64,000 nt of DNA from Clostridium thermobutyricum DSM 4928 (GTDB taxonomy: Bacteria > Bacillota > Clostridia > Clostridiales > Clostridiaceae): positions 186,001 through 250,000 of the forward strand of contig NZ_LTAY01000026.1 of the NCBI RefSeq assembly GCF_002050515.1. Reading direction: 5' to 3'. Made by a program: the position numbers and the translations under genes. This document shows positions 42,306 through 52,225 of this stretch, piece by piece. The notes under the pieces are model-generated. The model worked only from the letters and a program-made list of their open reading frames with translations, did not search any database and had not been told where the DNA came from. Positions within the stretch are counted from its first letter, which is position 1. Every line of letters starts with the position of its first letter.

Positions 42306-43757
42306 ATGGGAATATTAAGTAATTTAGAACCAAAATCTGTATTTAATTATTTTGAAGAAATATCAAAAATACCAAGAGGATCAGGAAATGAAAAAGCTAT
42401 AAGCGATTACTTAGTTTCATTTGCAAAGAATTTAGGATTAGAAGTAATTCAAGATGAAACATTAAATATAGTAATAAAAAAACCAGCAACTAAAGGTTAT
42501 GAAAATGCTCCAGGTGTTATACTTCAAGGACACATGGATATGGTTTGTGAAAAAAATAAAGGAACAGAGCATGACTTTGAAAAAGATCCTTTAAAACTAA
42601 GAATTGAAGGAGATAACATATTTGCAACAGGAACTACTCTTGGAGCAGATAATGGAATAGCAGTAGCTTATGGAATGGCTATATTAGCTAGTAATGAAAT
42701 AGAACATCCAGCTTTAGAACTTCTTTTAACTGTAGATGAAGAAACTGGAATGACTGGTGCAATGAACATAAATGCTAAAGATGTTGATGGAAAAATTCTA
42801 TTAAATCTTGATTCAGAAGAAGAAGGAGAACTTCTTTTAAGCTGTGCAGGAGGAATAAGAAGTAAATCAACTATAAAAGTAGAAAATGAAAAAGTTTCAG
42901 AAGGATTCACTGCTTTAGAAGTTAAATTAAGAGGACTAAAGGGTGGACACTCAGGAATGGAAATAAATAAAGGTCGTGGAAACTCAAATAAATTAATGGG
43001 TAGACTTTTAAAAGGATTAAATGATAAATATGATTTAAGATTAGCTCACATAGAAGGTGGTTCAAAAAATAATGCTATTCCAAGAGAAGCAGATGCAATA
43101 TTCTTTGTACCAAGTGGAGATGTTAAAAACATTAAAGAAGAAATAGCTAAATTTGAAGAAATGTTTAAACATGAATTAAGAGTTCAAGATCCAGATGTAA
43201 CTATAGAAATTTCAGAAGCTACTAATAATGGAGAAGCATTTACTAAAGATGTAACTGATAGAGTTATAAATCTTTTATATCTTTATCCAAATGGTGTAAA
43301 TACAATGAGCAAGAGCATGCATGGATTAACAGAAAGCTCAACTAACTTAGGAATAGTTAGTACAGAAAATGGAGAAGTTGTTTATGACAGTGCTATAAGA
43401 AGTTCAGTAGGTTCTTTAAAAGAAGAAATAACTTTAAGAGCAAAAACTGTTACAGAACTTTTAGGTGGAGTATTTACAACAAATGCAGGATATCCAGAAT
43501 GGGAATACAATCCTAATTCAAAAATAAGAGAAATTTGTGTAGATGTTTATAAGAGAATGAATGGAGAAGAACCAAAATTAACAGCAATTCATGCTGGAGT
43601 TGAATGTGGTTTATTTAAAGAAAGACTTGGAGATTTAGATATGATAAGCTTTGGTCCAAATCTTTATGATGTTCATACACCAAACGAACACATGAGTATA
43701 AAATCAGTTCAAAATGTTTGGGCTTATCTTTTAGAAATTTTAAAAGAAATAAAATAA
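42306..43757 (+). CDS. pepD: Aminoacyl-histidine dipeptidase (Xaa-His dipeptidase, M20C family)
   Basis: 483 residues, the normal length for PepD. Di-zinc and catalytic motifs: QGHMDMVCEKN, LGADNGIAVAYG, TVDEETGMTGA, NLDSEEEGELLLSCAGG in the lid-proximal region, and AIHAGVECGLF with PNLYDVHTPNEHMSI at the C-terminus. It hydrolyses carnosine-like and other dipeptides in the cytoplasm and supports peptide utilisation. The start follows AAAGGATG. It is followed after about 90 nt by a small DNA-binding protein gene. Confidence 0.94.
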   Translation: MGILSNLEPKSVFNYFEEISKIPRGSGNEKAISDYLVSFAKNLGLEVIQDETLNIVIKKPATKGYENAPGVILQGHMDMVCEKNKGTEHDFEKDPLKLRIEGDNIFATGTTLGADNGIAVAYGMAILASNEIEHPALELLLTVDEETGMTGAMNINAKDVDGKILLNLDSEEEGELLLSCAGGIRSKSTIKVENEKVSEGFTALEVKLRGLKGGHSGMEINKGRGNSNKLMGRLLKGLNDKYDLRLAHIEGGSKNNAIPREADAIFFVPSGDVKNIKEEIAKFEEMFKHELRVQDPDVTIEISEATNNGEAFTKDVTDRVINLLYLYPNGVNTMSKSMHGLTESSTNLGIVSTENGEVVYDSAIRSSVGSLKEEITLRAKTVTELLGGVFTTNAGYPEWEYNPNSKIREICVDVYKRMNGEEPKLTAIHAGVECGLFKERLGDLDMISFGPNLYDVHTPNEHMSIKSVQNVWAYLLEILKEIK

Positions 43758-43849
43758 GATATTTTATTAATGGATAATAATTATTGAAATAATTCTAAAT
43801 TTGGAATATAATAGGAAGTGAAATTTTCTTATTACGGAGGTTTAGAAAT

Positions 43850-44029
43850 ATGGATATAAAAGAAAAAGTATTAGAAGTTTTAAATAATTCAGAGGAACCT
43901 TTAAAAGGTGGTCAAATAGCTGAGGTTTCTGGAATAGATAAAAAAGAAATTGATAAAGCTATTAAAGAATTAAAAAAAGAAGAAAAAATAATCTCACCTA
44001 AGAGATGTTTTTATTCAATAAATAAATAG
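43850..44029 (+). CDS. 59-residue winged-helix-like protein
   Basis: A short gene with a strong CGGAGG site (43835-43840). The product begins MDIKEKVLEVLNNSEEPLKG and continues with GQIAEVSGIDKKEIDKAIKE and LKKEEKIISPKRCFYSI, a clear helix-turn-helix plus wing (first helix, recognition helix and beta hairpin). It is likely a minimal DNA-binding protein or regulator; the target is unknown. It could be cotranscribed with pepD, since no terminator lies between, and a strong one follows. Confidence 0.78.
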   Translation: MDIKEKVLEVLNNSEEPLKGGQIAEVSGIDKKEIDKAIKELKKEEKIISPKRCFYSINK

Positions 44030-44129
44030 ACTTAATTAATAAAATTTATAATTTCATATATAATAAGTTAGAATTTTTAAGTCTTATATTAATAAATATA
44101 ATTAAAACTTTATAAGATAAAATAATTAG

Positions 44130-44170
44130 AAGTTACCTTAAGATAAATTTATTTTAAGGTAACTTTTTTT
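44130..44170 (+). terminator. Terminator after the winged-helix protein gene
   Basis: AAGTTACCTTAA / TTAAGGTAACTT perfect 12-bp stem and a T run. Confidence 0.92.
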
Positions 44171-44315
44171 ATATAAAAATAAAGAAAATATCATCAGTAT
44201 AAGAATTAACAAAATTTATTTTAGATATATATTTTATAAATTTATATAACATAATGAATATTATTGCCTTTCTTAGAATATATTTAGATATAAGAGTTTG
44301 ATGGGGAGGGGAAAA

Positions 44316-45092
44316 ATGAGATATACAAGATATAACAACAACCATAATAACCGTAATAGAAGAGGAAGAGGCCCAAAAAATAATTTCTTTTTTCTAGGGT
44401 TATTAATTTGTATTCCACTTGCTATAGGAATAGGAATGATATTTGGACCTATGTTATTTGAAGATAAAAGTGGAGAAGGTAATAATCCACCAGAAAAAGT
44501 TACTGATGCCTCAAGCGAAGTTAAGGATGAAGGTAATAAAGAAGCCGATAAATCAAAACAAGAACCAGCAGAAGCTCCAAAAGATGATAATACTGAAAAA
44601 GAAAACTTCTATATAATACAATGTGGTGTTTATGGAAAGGAAGAAAATGCTAAAACAGCATTAGAAAAAATTCCAGAAGGTTATAATAAACTTATAGCAA
44701 AAGAAAATGACAAATTCAAAGTTATAGCAGGAGTTTATAATGAGGAAGATTCTAAGAAAAAATCAGAAGAATTAACTAAAAGTCAAGTAGAAAATGTTAG
44801 AGTTAAATCAGAAATTCCAGTTAAAGATGAAAATTCTATTAAAATAGTTAAAATAGCAAAAGCATATATGGATGTATTGAAAAAATTTGAAAATGAAGAA
44901 ACTAAAAGTGTAAATACAGAAGAATTTAAAAAATGGACTAATGAATTAAAAACTGATGGGAATTTAGATGAAAATGAAGAGGTTAAAAATTTAAAGAAAC
45001 ATGTAGAAGAATTACCAAAAGATTTACAAAGAAAAGATAGTGAAAAATCTTCGGAATTTTTATACAATATATTAAATAAATACCGAGTTTAG
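44316..45092 (+). CDS. Membrane-anchored SPOR-domain protein
   Basis: 258 residues from ATG 44316, behind GGGGAGGGG; in-frame TTG/ATG codons at 44298-44303 lie in front of that site. A basic Asn/Arg-rich cytoplasmic N-terminus leads to one transmembrane helix (about 24-46), then an acidic spacer and a SPOR domain (about 97-165; NFYIIQCGVYGKEENAKTAL, KFKVIAGVYNEEDSKKKSEE). SPOR domains bind denuded glycan at division septa, so a role in cell division or wall turnover is likely. The remainder is helical. It lies just before the maf-radC-mre block. Confidence 0.83.
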   Translation: MRYTRYNNNHNNRNRRGRGPKNNFFFLGLLICIPLAIGIGMIFGPMLFEDKSGEGNNPPEKVTDASSEVKDEGNKEADKSKQEPAEAPKDDNTEKENFYIIQCGVYGKEENAKTALEKIPEGYNKLIAKENDKFKVIAGVYNEEDSKKKSEELTKSQVENVRVKSEIPVKDENSIKIVKIAKAYMDVLKKFENEETKSVNTEEFKKWTNELKTDGNLDENEEVKNLKKHVEELPKDLQRKDSEKSSEFLYNILNKYRV

Positions 45093-45161
45093 AGTAAATC
45101 TTAAAAAAAAATTAAAAGAAGTAAAGCTACTTGTTAAGGTGGCTATAAAATGATAAACTAA

Positions 45162-45195
45162 TTAAGGTGTAGTATTTAGGTGAACTACACCTTAA
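45162..45195 (+). other. Hairpin without T run after the SPOR gene
   Basis: TTAAGGTGTAGT / ACTACACCTTAA, a perfect 12-bp stem with a 10-nt loop, followed by ATTGCG instead of T. It may still end or protect the SPOR transcript. Confidence 0.55.
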
Positions 45196-45280
45196 ATTGC
45201 GTTATTTAATATATTATTTTGAATATATATACCTAATATTTGATAATAATATCATTAAATAAGCTTTTTAGGAGGAAAAT

Positions 45281-45850
45281 ATGAAATTTATATTAGCTTC
45301 TGGTTCAGAAAGAAGACAAGAGCTACTTAGAAGAATAGTAAAAGATTTCGATGTTAAAGTTAGTAACTTTGATGAGGATGAAGTAATATTCAAAGGAGAC
45401 TTAAATAGCTATGTTGAAGAATTAGCTATAAAAAAAGGGGAAGCTATATTAGGAGATGTTGATGAAGATTCAATAATTATATCAGCAGATACATTAGTTT
45501 CATATTCTAATAACATTTTAGGAAAACCAAAAGATAAAGAAGATGCTTTCAGGACTCTTAAAACTTTGAGTGGTAAAGTTCATAAAGTATATTCTGGAAT
45601 TTCAATTTACAATACTAAAACAAAAGAAAGACTAACTACTAGCTTGTGTACAGAAGTTAAATTTTCAGAGTTAGAAGATAGCCAAATAAGAGATTACATA
45701 GAAAGTGGAGAGCCACTTGATAAAGCGGGCTCTTATGGAATTCAAGGTTTTGGAGGAGTATTTGTTGAAGAGATAAAAGGTTGTTACTATAATGTTGTAG
45801 GCTTACCTCTAAATGCAACAGCGAAACTGTTAAAAGATATTATAAAGTAA
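45281..45850 (+). CDS. maf: Maf-family nucleotide pyrophosphatase
   Basis: 189 residues. LASGSERRQELLRR at the N-terminus, SADTLVSYSNNILGKP and SYGIQGFGGVFVEEIKGCYYNVVGLPL are diagnostic. Maf enzymes hydrolyse dTTP, UTP and modified nucleotides to monophosphates, acting as house-cleaning enzymes; overexpression blocks septation in Bacillus. AGGAGG precedes the start. It opens the conserved maf-radC-mreBCD order seen across Firmicutes. Confidence 0.93.
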   Translation: MKFILASGSERRQELLRRIVKDFDVKVSNFDEDEVIFKGDLNSYVEELAIKKGEAILGDVDEDSIIISADTLVSYSNNILGKPKDKEDAFRTLKTLSGKVHKVYSGISIYNTKTKERLTTSLCTEVKFSELEDSQIRDYIESGEPLDKAGSYGIQGFGGVFVEEIKGCYYNVVGLPLNATAKLLKDIIK

Positions 45851-45884
45851 AGGTGGATGGGTATTCTAAATTAAGGAGAATTTT

Positions 45885-46577
45885 ATGAAAGAAAAGACTT
45901 TGAAAATTTTAGACATACCTAAAAGTGAAAGACCTCAAGAAAAATTAATATCTCAAGGTGCAAGCGTACTTACAAATACAGAACTTTTAGCTTTAATACT
46001 TAGAACTGGAGTTAAAGGTGAGAATGTAATAAATTTAAGCCAAAGAATAATAAATGAATTAAATGGTTTAGATGGAATATTAACTGCTTCCCTAGAAGAT
46101 ATAAAAAGTATCAGAGGAATTAAAGATTCAAAAGGAAGTCAAATATTGGCTTTAGCTGAACTTGTTAAACGGATAAAAACTTTAAAAACAAAAGAATTAA
46201 ATCCTAGAATAAGAAGTCCAAAGGAATTAGCAAAACTTTTGTATCCGGAAATGAGTTGTTTAAACCAAGAAGTTTTAAAATTAATTGTTTTAAACACTAA
46301 AAATGAAATTGTAAAAACAAAAGATGTGTTCAAAGGAGGATTAAATTCATCACTTGTACACCCAAGAGAGATATTTAATGAAGCTATAAAATCTAGTGCT
46401 GCTTCAATAATTATAAGTCATAATCATCCTTCAGGAGACCCAACTCCTAGTAAGGAAGATGTAGCAATTACTAAAAGACTAAGTGATTGTGGAAAGCTGT
46501 TAGGAATAAACTTAACAGATCACATAATAATTGGTAACAATAAATATGTGAGTTTAAGAGAAAAAGGAATTATATAA
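45885..46577 (+). CDS. radC: RadC-family JAB/MPN-domain protein
   Basis: 230 residues. An N-terminal helix-hairpin-helix ([15 protein letters not shown]) is joined to a JAB1/MPN-like metalloprotease fold with the zinc motif [15 protein letters not shown]. Despite the name, a direct DNA repair role has not been confirmed; the fold suggests a metal-dependent hydrolase. It lies 34 nt after maf and 20 nt before mreB, so it belongs to the same operon. Confidence 0.93.
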   Translation: MKEKTLKILDIPKSERPQEKLISQGASVLTNTELLALILRTGVKGENVINLSQRIINELNGLDGILTASLEDIKSIRGIKDSKGSQILALAELVKRIKTLKTKELNPRIRSPKELAKLLYPEMSCLNQEVLKLIVLNTKNEIVKTKDVFKGGLNSSLVHPREIFNEAIKSSAASIIISHNHPSGDPTPSKEDVAITKRLSDCGKLLGINLTDHIIIGNNKYVSLREKGII

Positions 46578-46597
46578 CTGAAAGGGGAATTAAAAAA

Positions 46598-47614
46598 ATG
46601 GGATTTTTCGGAACTAGTAAAGACATGGGAATAGATTTAGGGACAGCTAATACACTTGTATTTGTTAAAGGTAAAGGTGTAGTCTTAAGAGAACCATCAG
46701 TTGTTGCTATAAATAATACAACTAGAAAACCACTAGCAGTGGGAACTGAAGCAAAAATGATGATAGGAAGAACTCCAGGAAACATAGTTGCTATAAGACC
46801 ATTAAGAGATGGGGTTATCGCTGACTTTGATATTGCCCATACAATGATTAAATCCTTAATAGAAAAAGGTGCAAGTAAAAGTGCATTTAAAGCTCCAAGA
46901 ATAATAGTTTGTTATCCTTCAGGAGTTACAGAAGTAGAAAAAAGAGCAATTGAAGAAGCTACTAAGCTTGCTGGAGCTAGAGAAGTTGTTCTTATGGAAG
47001 AGCCAATGGCAGCTGCAATAGGGGCAGGACTTCCAGTTAGTGAACCTACAGGAAGTATGATTGTTGATATCGGTGGAGGTACAACAGAAGTTGCTATAAT
47101 TTCTCTAGGAGGAATTGTTACAAGTAAATCATTAAGAGTTGCTGGTGACGAATTAGATCAATCAATTATTGGTTATGTTAAAAAAGAATTTAATCTTATG
47201 ATTGGTGAAAGAACAGCAGAACAAATTAAAATGGAAATTGGTTCAGCTTATGACATAGATGAAGAAAATAGGATTATGGAAATCAAAGGAAGAGATATGA
47301 TAACTGGTCTTCCAAAAATAGTTGAAATTTCAGAATCACAAATAAGAGAAGCTCTTAAAGAACCTGTATATGCTATTATTGAATCTATTAAAACAACTCT
47401 AGAAAAAACACCACCAGAGTTAGCTGCTGATATAATGGAAAAAGGTATAATGTTAGCAGGTGGAGGAGCAATGTTAAAGGGATTAGATGAATTAATAACT
47501 AAAGAAACAAATATGCCGGTTCACATTGCAGAATCACCTTTAGATTGTGTTGTTTTAGGTGCTGGTAAAGCATTAGAAGACTTCGACAAGATAAGCAAGG
47601 AAGATAGATTATAG
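46598..47614 (+). CDS. mreB: Rod-shape-determining actin homologue MreB
   Basis: 338 residues. Actin-fold nucleotide motifs are [12 protein letters not shown] (phosphate 1), [16 protein letters not shown] (phosphate 2) and [13 protein letters not shown] (adenosine). It forms filaments under the membrane that guide lateral wall synthesis together with MreC, MreD, RodA and PBP2-type enzymes, all encoded within the next 15 kb. GAAAGGGG precedes the start; mreC begins 2 nt after the stop. Confidence 0.96.
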   Translation: MGFFGTSKDMGIDLGTANTLVFVKGKGVVLREPSVVAINNTTRKPLAVGTEAKMMIGRTPGNIVAIRPLRDGVIADFDIAHTMIKSLIEKGASKSAFKAPRIIVCYPSGVTEVEKRAIEEATKLAGAREVVLMEEPMAAAIGAGLPVSEPTGSMIVDIGGGTTEVAIISLGGIVTSKSLRVAGDELDQSIIGYVKKEFNLMIGERTAEQIKMEIGSAYDIDEENRIMEIKGRDMITGLPKIVEISESQIREALKEPVYAIIESIKTTLEKTPPELAADIMEKGIMLAGGGAMLKGLDELITKETNMPVHIAESPLDCVVLGAGKALEDFDKISKEDRL

Positions 47615-47616
47615 GA

Positions 47617-48468
47617 ATGAGAGTTCGTAAAAACAAACTGGCAGTCACTGTTGTAGTGCTGTCAGTTGTATTTTTAGGATTAATCTTTTGGAGCTTTAAA
47701 AGTTCAGAAAGAAACATTATATCTAGCGGAGCTGGATCAGCATTGAATCCAATTCAAAAAATAACATATACAGTAAATTCAAAAATAAAGAGCTTTGTTG
47801 ACCTTTGTTTAAACTTCACAGAAGTTAAAGATCAAAATATTAAGTTAGAAGCAGAAAATGCTCAACTTAAGAATCAACTTTTACAATATTCAGGACTTAA
47901 AGCAGAAAATGATCAATTAAGAAAAGTCTTAGATTTTAAAACAGAAAATAGTGAATATAATTATATAGCTACACACATAATAGGTTATAGTGGTGGAAAT
48001 ATACTAGATGGATATATAATTGATAGAGGTTCAGATAGTGGAATCCAAAAAGGTTATGTAGTTATAGGAGCAAATGGACTTGTAGGTCAAGTTACTTCAG
48101 TTGGAACTAACTGGTCTATAGTAAAGAGTATATTAAATGAAAATATAGCTGTAGCTGTTAAGATTCAAAATACTAATGATAATACAGGTATTTTAAGAGG
48201 AGTTAGAGAAAATCAAACTCAAGCAATAGCTAAAGTTGAAAATATTCCAATGAATTCAAATGTAAAAGCAGGTGATACTGTAGTTACTTCAGGTTTAGGT
48301 GGAATATATCCAAAAGATATACTTGTTGGAACAGTTGAGTCTGTTACAGAAGATAAAATAAACATTATGAAAACTGCAACAATAAAACCAGCTGTTAACT
48401 TTAATCAAGCAGAAGATTTATTTGTAGTAGTACCAAAAAATACACGTGATATCAATTACAGCAATTAA
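47617..48468 (+). CDS. mreC: Rod-shape-determining protein MreC
   Basis: 283 residues. One N-terminal membrane helix (about 10-26), a coiled coil (about 65-105; NIKLEAENAQLKNQLLQYSG) and the MreC beta domains, ending VDL-type EDLFVVVPK. It links the cytoplasmic MreB filaments to periplasmic-side synthases and activates the PBP2-RodA pair. The ribosome binding site AAGGA lies inside the end of mreB, implying coupling. Confidence 0.93.
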   Translation: MRVRKNKLAVTVVVLSVVFLGLIFWSFKSSERNIISSGAGSALNPIQKITYTVNSKIKSFVDLCLNFTEVKDQNIKLEAENAQLKNQLLQYSGLKAENDQLRKVLDFKTENSEYNYIATHIIGYSGGNILDGYIIDRGSDSGIQKGYVVIGANGLVGQVTSVGTNWSIVKSILNENIAVAVKIQNTNDNTGILRGVRENQTQAIAKVENIPMNSNVKAGDTVVTSGLGGIYPKDILVGTVESVTEDKINIMKTATIKPAVNFNQAEDLFVVVPKNTRDINYSN

Positions 48469-48480
48469 GAGGTGGCAATT

Positions 48481-48981
48481 ATGAAAAGAATAATTACAAT
48501 TTTAATTTGTATAGTGCTACTAATAATTGATAACACTTTTGCACCTTTTATAGGAATAAAAGGTGCATATCCAAGTTTCTTATTTACTTTTGCAGTAGCG
48601 TATTCACTAATCAATAATGAAAGAGAAGCGGTATTCATTGGGGTAGTAAGTGGTATTTTACAGGATATTTTCTTTTCAAATACAATAGGAATAAATGCAT
48701 TAACTAATATGTTAATTTGTTTACTTGTTTGGTATATAGGAAAGAATGTCTTTAAAAGAAGAAAAATTGTGCCAGTAGCCACTATGTTTTTAATTACTAT
48801 TTTGAAGCATTTATCAGTTTTTGCTATTTTCTCTATTTTACATTACAAAATGGGAATAAGCATAGAGCAATTATTAATAGTTGCAATTTACAACTCAATA
48901 ATAATGCTAATAGGATATAGATATGTTTTCAAATTCTCTAAACAAAAAGATAATTTGAGGAGTAAGTGGAGGCTTAGATGA
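48481..48981 (+). CDS. mreD: Rod-shape-determining protein MreD
   Basis: 166 residues, five hydrophobic segments, starting at ATG 48481 behind AGAGGTG (a GTG at 48472 is part of that site). FAPFIGIKGAYPSFLF and VFIGVVSGILQDIFFSNTIG are characteristic of MreD. It is a small integral membrane partner of MreC. Its stop codon overlaps the next start (ATGA), so the first PBP gene belongs to the mre operon. Confidence 0.9.
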   Translation: MKRIITILICIVLLIIDNTFAPFIGIKGAYPSFLFTFAVAYSLINNEREAVFIGVVSGILQDIFFSNTIGINALTNMLICLLVWYIGKNVFKRRKIVPVATMFLITILKHLSVFAIFSILHYKMGISIEQLLIVAIYNSIIMLIGYRYVFKFSKQKDNLRSKWRLR

Positions 48982-51900
48982 TAGTTAACAAACCAAAGAA
49001 AAGAAAAAGAAAAGGGATGTCTAGGTTTACTATCTTTAAAATAATAATGGCAGTAATTTTTACAGCAATATTAGGTAGACTTTTGTATATTCAAGTTGTT
49101 GAACATACTTACTACAAAGATATTGCTAGTGAAAATGCTACCAGATTTATAACAGAGGAAGCTCCAAGGGGAGAGATACTAGACAATCAGGGAAATATTT
49201 TAGCAACTAATAGAGATATTTATAATTTAACTTACACAGTTCCATCAGTAGGACAAGTCGATTTTTATCCAACTATAAAAGAAGTATTTAGAATTATTAA
49301 AGAAAATAATGATAAACTTGTAAATAGTATGTTATTGAAAATGGATGATAAAGGTCAGTTATATTATGCATATAATTCAGATGCTGAAAATGTTAAAGAA
49401 TACGAAAAAATAAGATACTTAAGAGATATAGGAATGAATGAAGAAATCCAAACAAATTTATTTGGTGATGAAATTCAAGCTATGTCACAACAACAAACTG
49501 ATGAAATAAATAAAGAGTTATTAAAAGTTACACCAGATCAAGCTTTTTATTATTTAATTAAAGAATATAACATAATAAATCTTATTTATAAAGAGCCAGT
49601 ACAACCTGCAAAAAATGCATCAGATGCAGAACAAAATAAATATAAAGCAGAGATGCAAGAATTTAATATACAAATGAAAAAGTATAATAATATGTCAGGT
49701 GAAGAGCTATTAGGTTTATTAGAAAAAGCAGGTTACACAAAGAGACAAATATTAGATTATATTATTGTTAAAGATGAAATTAAAATGCAAAGTTTTAAAG
49801 GTGAAAGAACTGTAACTATTGCAACTGACATTAAGCAAAGTACTGCTTTTGATGTATATCAAGAACTTGATAGACTTCCAGGAGTTAATGTTCAGATGCA
49901 ACCAGTAAGATATTATCCTTATAATAACTTAGCATCTTCAGTAATTGGTTACTTAACACCAATTAGTAGTTCACAACAAGCTCAATATGAACTACAAGGA
50001 TATAATGTAAGTACAGCTTTAGTAGGAGCTTCAGGAATGGAAGCAGCTTATCAAAGTTATTTAAGAGGAGATACGGGTGGTAAAGTAGTAAAAGTTGATG
50101 CTCAAGGAAGAACAACTGCTACATTAGATACTATAAATCCATATCCAGGAGATAATGTTCATTTAACAATAAATAAAAATATCCAATATGCTGTTCAAGA
50201 ATCATTAAAAGATACAATGGCATATGTTAGAGCAAATATGAGAGATAATTTAGGAGCTCACGATTATGGATTCCCTAATGCAACAAGAGGGGCAGCAATA
50301 GTAGTTAATGTTCATAATGGAAATATACTTGCTATGGCGAGTTATCCAAACTTTAATCCAAATCTTTTTGCTATACCAGGACAACTTACTAAAAAGCAAT
50401 ATGATGAATACTTTGATCCTAACTTAGAAGCTTTTGGTGAAAAGATAGCTAAAGAACCAGGGGTAACAATGACAGTAAATCAAATGTTCCCAATAGGACC
50501 AAATGGGCAAAGAGAAGATAAATACAATCTTTATCCAAAACCATTTTATAACTATGCAACAATGGGTGCTATACCTCCAGGATCAATATTCAAACCACTT
50601 ACATCAGTTGCAGTAATGCAAGAAGGTTTATATAAACCAGGTGAATATTATGATGCACATGCAAAATTCAATCAATATCCACAAGTATTTGGTAAAGATT
50701 TCGATCCAGAAGGATGGTATGGAAAAGCTACTGGACACGGATTTGGGCCAATAACATTACAAACTGCACTAGAAAGATCAAGTGACGTTTTCTATTATGA
50801 TATGGGATATAGATTATATATGCATGCACTTCAAACTACTAAGTTAAAAGGGCAAGCAGCTCAAATTTATGCTTTAAACTCATTAGCAAGATGGGCTTGG
50901 AAATTTGGATTAGGTCATCCACCTAATCAGGAAACTGATGAGCCAACAGGAATAGAAATTCCAGAAAATAATTATGGTCAAACATATGATTTCCAAAGTT
51001 TTAAAGCAGATACAATCCTTTATTCAAAATTTAACTTAAATGATATTTTAACTAAAGGAGAATATGGAGCATTTGTTTTTGCACCATTTAGTATTGCTGA
51101 GAATCCAAAAGATTCTTCAGAAGTTGCTAAACTTAAAGAGGATATTAAAAATAAAATGTATACAAGACTTGAAGCAGTAGGTACTGATAAACCTCAACCA
51201 GGATTTGATGCTTTCTATAAAGAAGTTTATCCAGATGTTCTTAAATTAATGCAAATATCACCAGAGTATAAAGCTTCATTTGATGCATTTAAAGCTAAAA
51301 ATCCAAATGCAACAATAGAACAACAAGCATATGAAGTTACTTATACTATTGCATCATTTACAATAGAACAACAAAACCAAATGTTATCACCAGCACAGCT
51401 TGTATATGCAGCTATAGGTCAAGGTATTAACCACTTTACACCTATACAACTTGCATCATATGTTACAGCACTTGCAAATGGTGGAACAAGATATAGATTA
51501 CATCTTGTAAGTGAAGTTACAAGTCCAACTGGTCAAGTATTAGAAAAAACTCAGCCACAAATTTTAGATAAAATTCCTATGAGCAAATCAACTATTGATA
51601 CAATTCACGAAGGAATGAGATTAGTTGATTCAGGACCTTATGGTACAGCTTTAACTGCATTTGGACATTTCCCAATTCCAACTGCAGGTAAAACAGGAAC
51701 TGCCGATGTATCAGCAGATCAAAGATCATATGGTAGAGCTCCATATGCAACATATATTGGATTTGCACCATATAAAGATCCACAAGTTGCAGTAATGGTA
51801 GTAATGTATGATGGAGATATGGCTCAAATGGTTGCAAAAGCAGCTTATGAAGCATACTTCAAAAATGAGCTATTAAAAATGCATTATTCATCACCAGGAT

Positions 51901-52019
51901 TTACAAAATATGTTTTAGATGCTCCACCAGATAATTATCCGGGAAGTCAAGCAGCTAATGAAGCAGCGGCTAAGGAGAAACAACAAGCTGAGGCAAATAA
52001 AAAAGTGGGAATAAGTTAA
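48978..52019 (+). CDS. PBP2-type class B penicillin-binding protein, copy 1
   Basis: 1013 residues, far longer than the ~650 of E. coli PBP2. A cytoplasmic KPKKRKRKG start, one membrane helix (about 18-38), the pedestal start TEEAPRGEILDNQGNILATN, and a transpeptidase domain with S536-I-F-K, S601-S-D603 (SxD as in E. coli PBP2 rather than SxN) and K905-T-G-T. Extra segments lie in the pedestal (about 150-270) and between SxD and KTG (about 660-800). It crosslinks peptidoglycan during elongation, probably with RodA and MreCD. It overlaps mreD by 4 nt. Confidence 0.92.
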   Translation: MIVNKPKKRKRKGMSRFTIFKIIMAVIFTAILGRLLYIQVVEHTYYKDIASENATRFITEEAPRGEILDNQGNILATNRDIYNLTYTVPSVGQVDFYPTIKEVFRIIKENNDKLVNSMLLKMDDKGQLYYAYNSDAENVKEYEKIRYLRDIGMNEEIQTNLFGDEIQAMSQQQTDEINKELLKVTPDQAFYYLIKEYNIINLIYKEPVQPAKNASDAEQNKYKAEMQEFNIQMKKYNNMSGEELLGLLEKAGYTKRQILDYIIVKDEIKMQSFKGERTVTIATDIKQSTAFDVYQELDRLPGVNVQMQPVRYYPYNNLASSVIGYLTPISSSQQAQYELQGYNVSTALVGASGMEAAYQSYLRGDTGGKVVKVDAQGRTTATLDTINPYPGDNVHLTINKNIQYAVQESLKDTMAYVRANMRDNLGAHDYGFPNATRGAAIVVNVHNGNILAMASYPNFNPNLFAIPGQLTKKQYDEYFDPNLEAFGEKIAKEPGVTMTVNQMFPIGPNGQREDKYNLYPKPFYNYATMGAIPPGSIFKPLTSVAVMQEGLYKPGEYYDAHAKFNQYPQVFGKDFDPEGWYGKATGHGFGPITLQTALERSSDVFYYDMGYRLYMHALQTTKLKGQAAQIYALNSLARWAWKFGLGHPPNQETDEPTGIEIPENNYGQTYDFQSFKADTILYSKFNLNDILTKGEYGAFVFAPFSIAENPKDSSEVAKLKEDIKNKMYTRLEAVGTDKPQPGFDAFYKEVYPDVLKLMQISPEYKASFDAFKAKNPNATIEQQAYEVTYTIASFTIEQQNQMLSPAQLVYAAIGQGINHFTPIQLASYVTALANGGTRYRLHLVSEVTSPTGQVLEKTQPQILDKIPMSKSTIDTIHEGMRLVDSGPYGTALTAFGHFPIPTAGKTGTADVSADQRSYGRAPYATYIGFAPYKDPQVAVMVVMYDGDMAQMVAKAAYEAYFKNELLKMHYSSPGFTKYVLDAPPDNYPGSQAANEAAAKEKQQAEANKKVGIS

Positions 52020-52029
52020 ATTAAATTAA

Positions 52030-52072
52030 AAAATCTGTAGAAAAAATAAATTTTCTACAGATTTTTTCTTTT
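52030..52072 (+). terminator. Terminator after PBP copy 1
   Basis: AAAATCTGTAGAAAA / TTTTCTACAGATTTT perfect 15-bp stem and T-rich tail. It ends the maf-radC-mreBCD-pbp operon. Confidence 0.93.
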
Positions 52073-52087
52073 GTAATTTAATATTTA

Positions 52088-52096
52088 TGGTAGAAT
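52088..52096 (+). promoter_or_regulatory. Extended -10 promoter of PBP copy 2
   Basis: TGGTAGAAT, inside the longer string TTTATGGTAGAATATTAAT, which resembles the sequence in front of PBP copy 3. The leader would be about 120 nt. Confidence 0.55.
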
Positions 52097-52225
52097 ATTA
52101 ATTAGGGGAAAAAATATTGAAGTAATTGTAAAAAACATTAATTTAATTGCATAAAAATAAAATTAAATTCATAATACATAAATTTTATGTGACAAAAGAT
52201 GATTTTATATCAAGTGGAGGATTAG

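Noticed and set aside
51592..51855. Minus-strand ORF within PBP copy 1, with look-alikes in copies 2 (54831-55085) and 3 (58151-58336)
   Set aside because: They recur only because the three PBP genes are homologous; they have no ribosome binding site and the Leu/His/Gln-rich products are typical antisense shadows.
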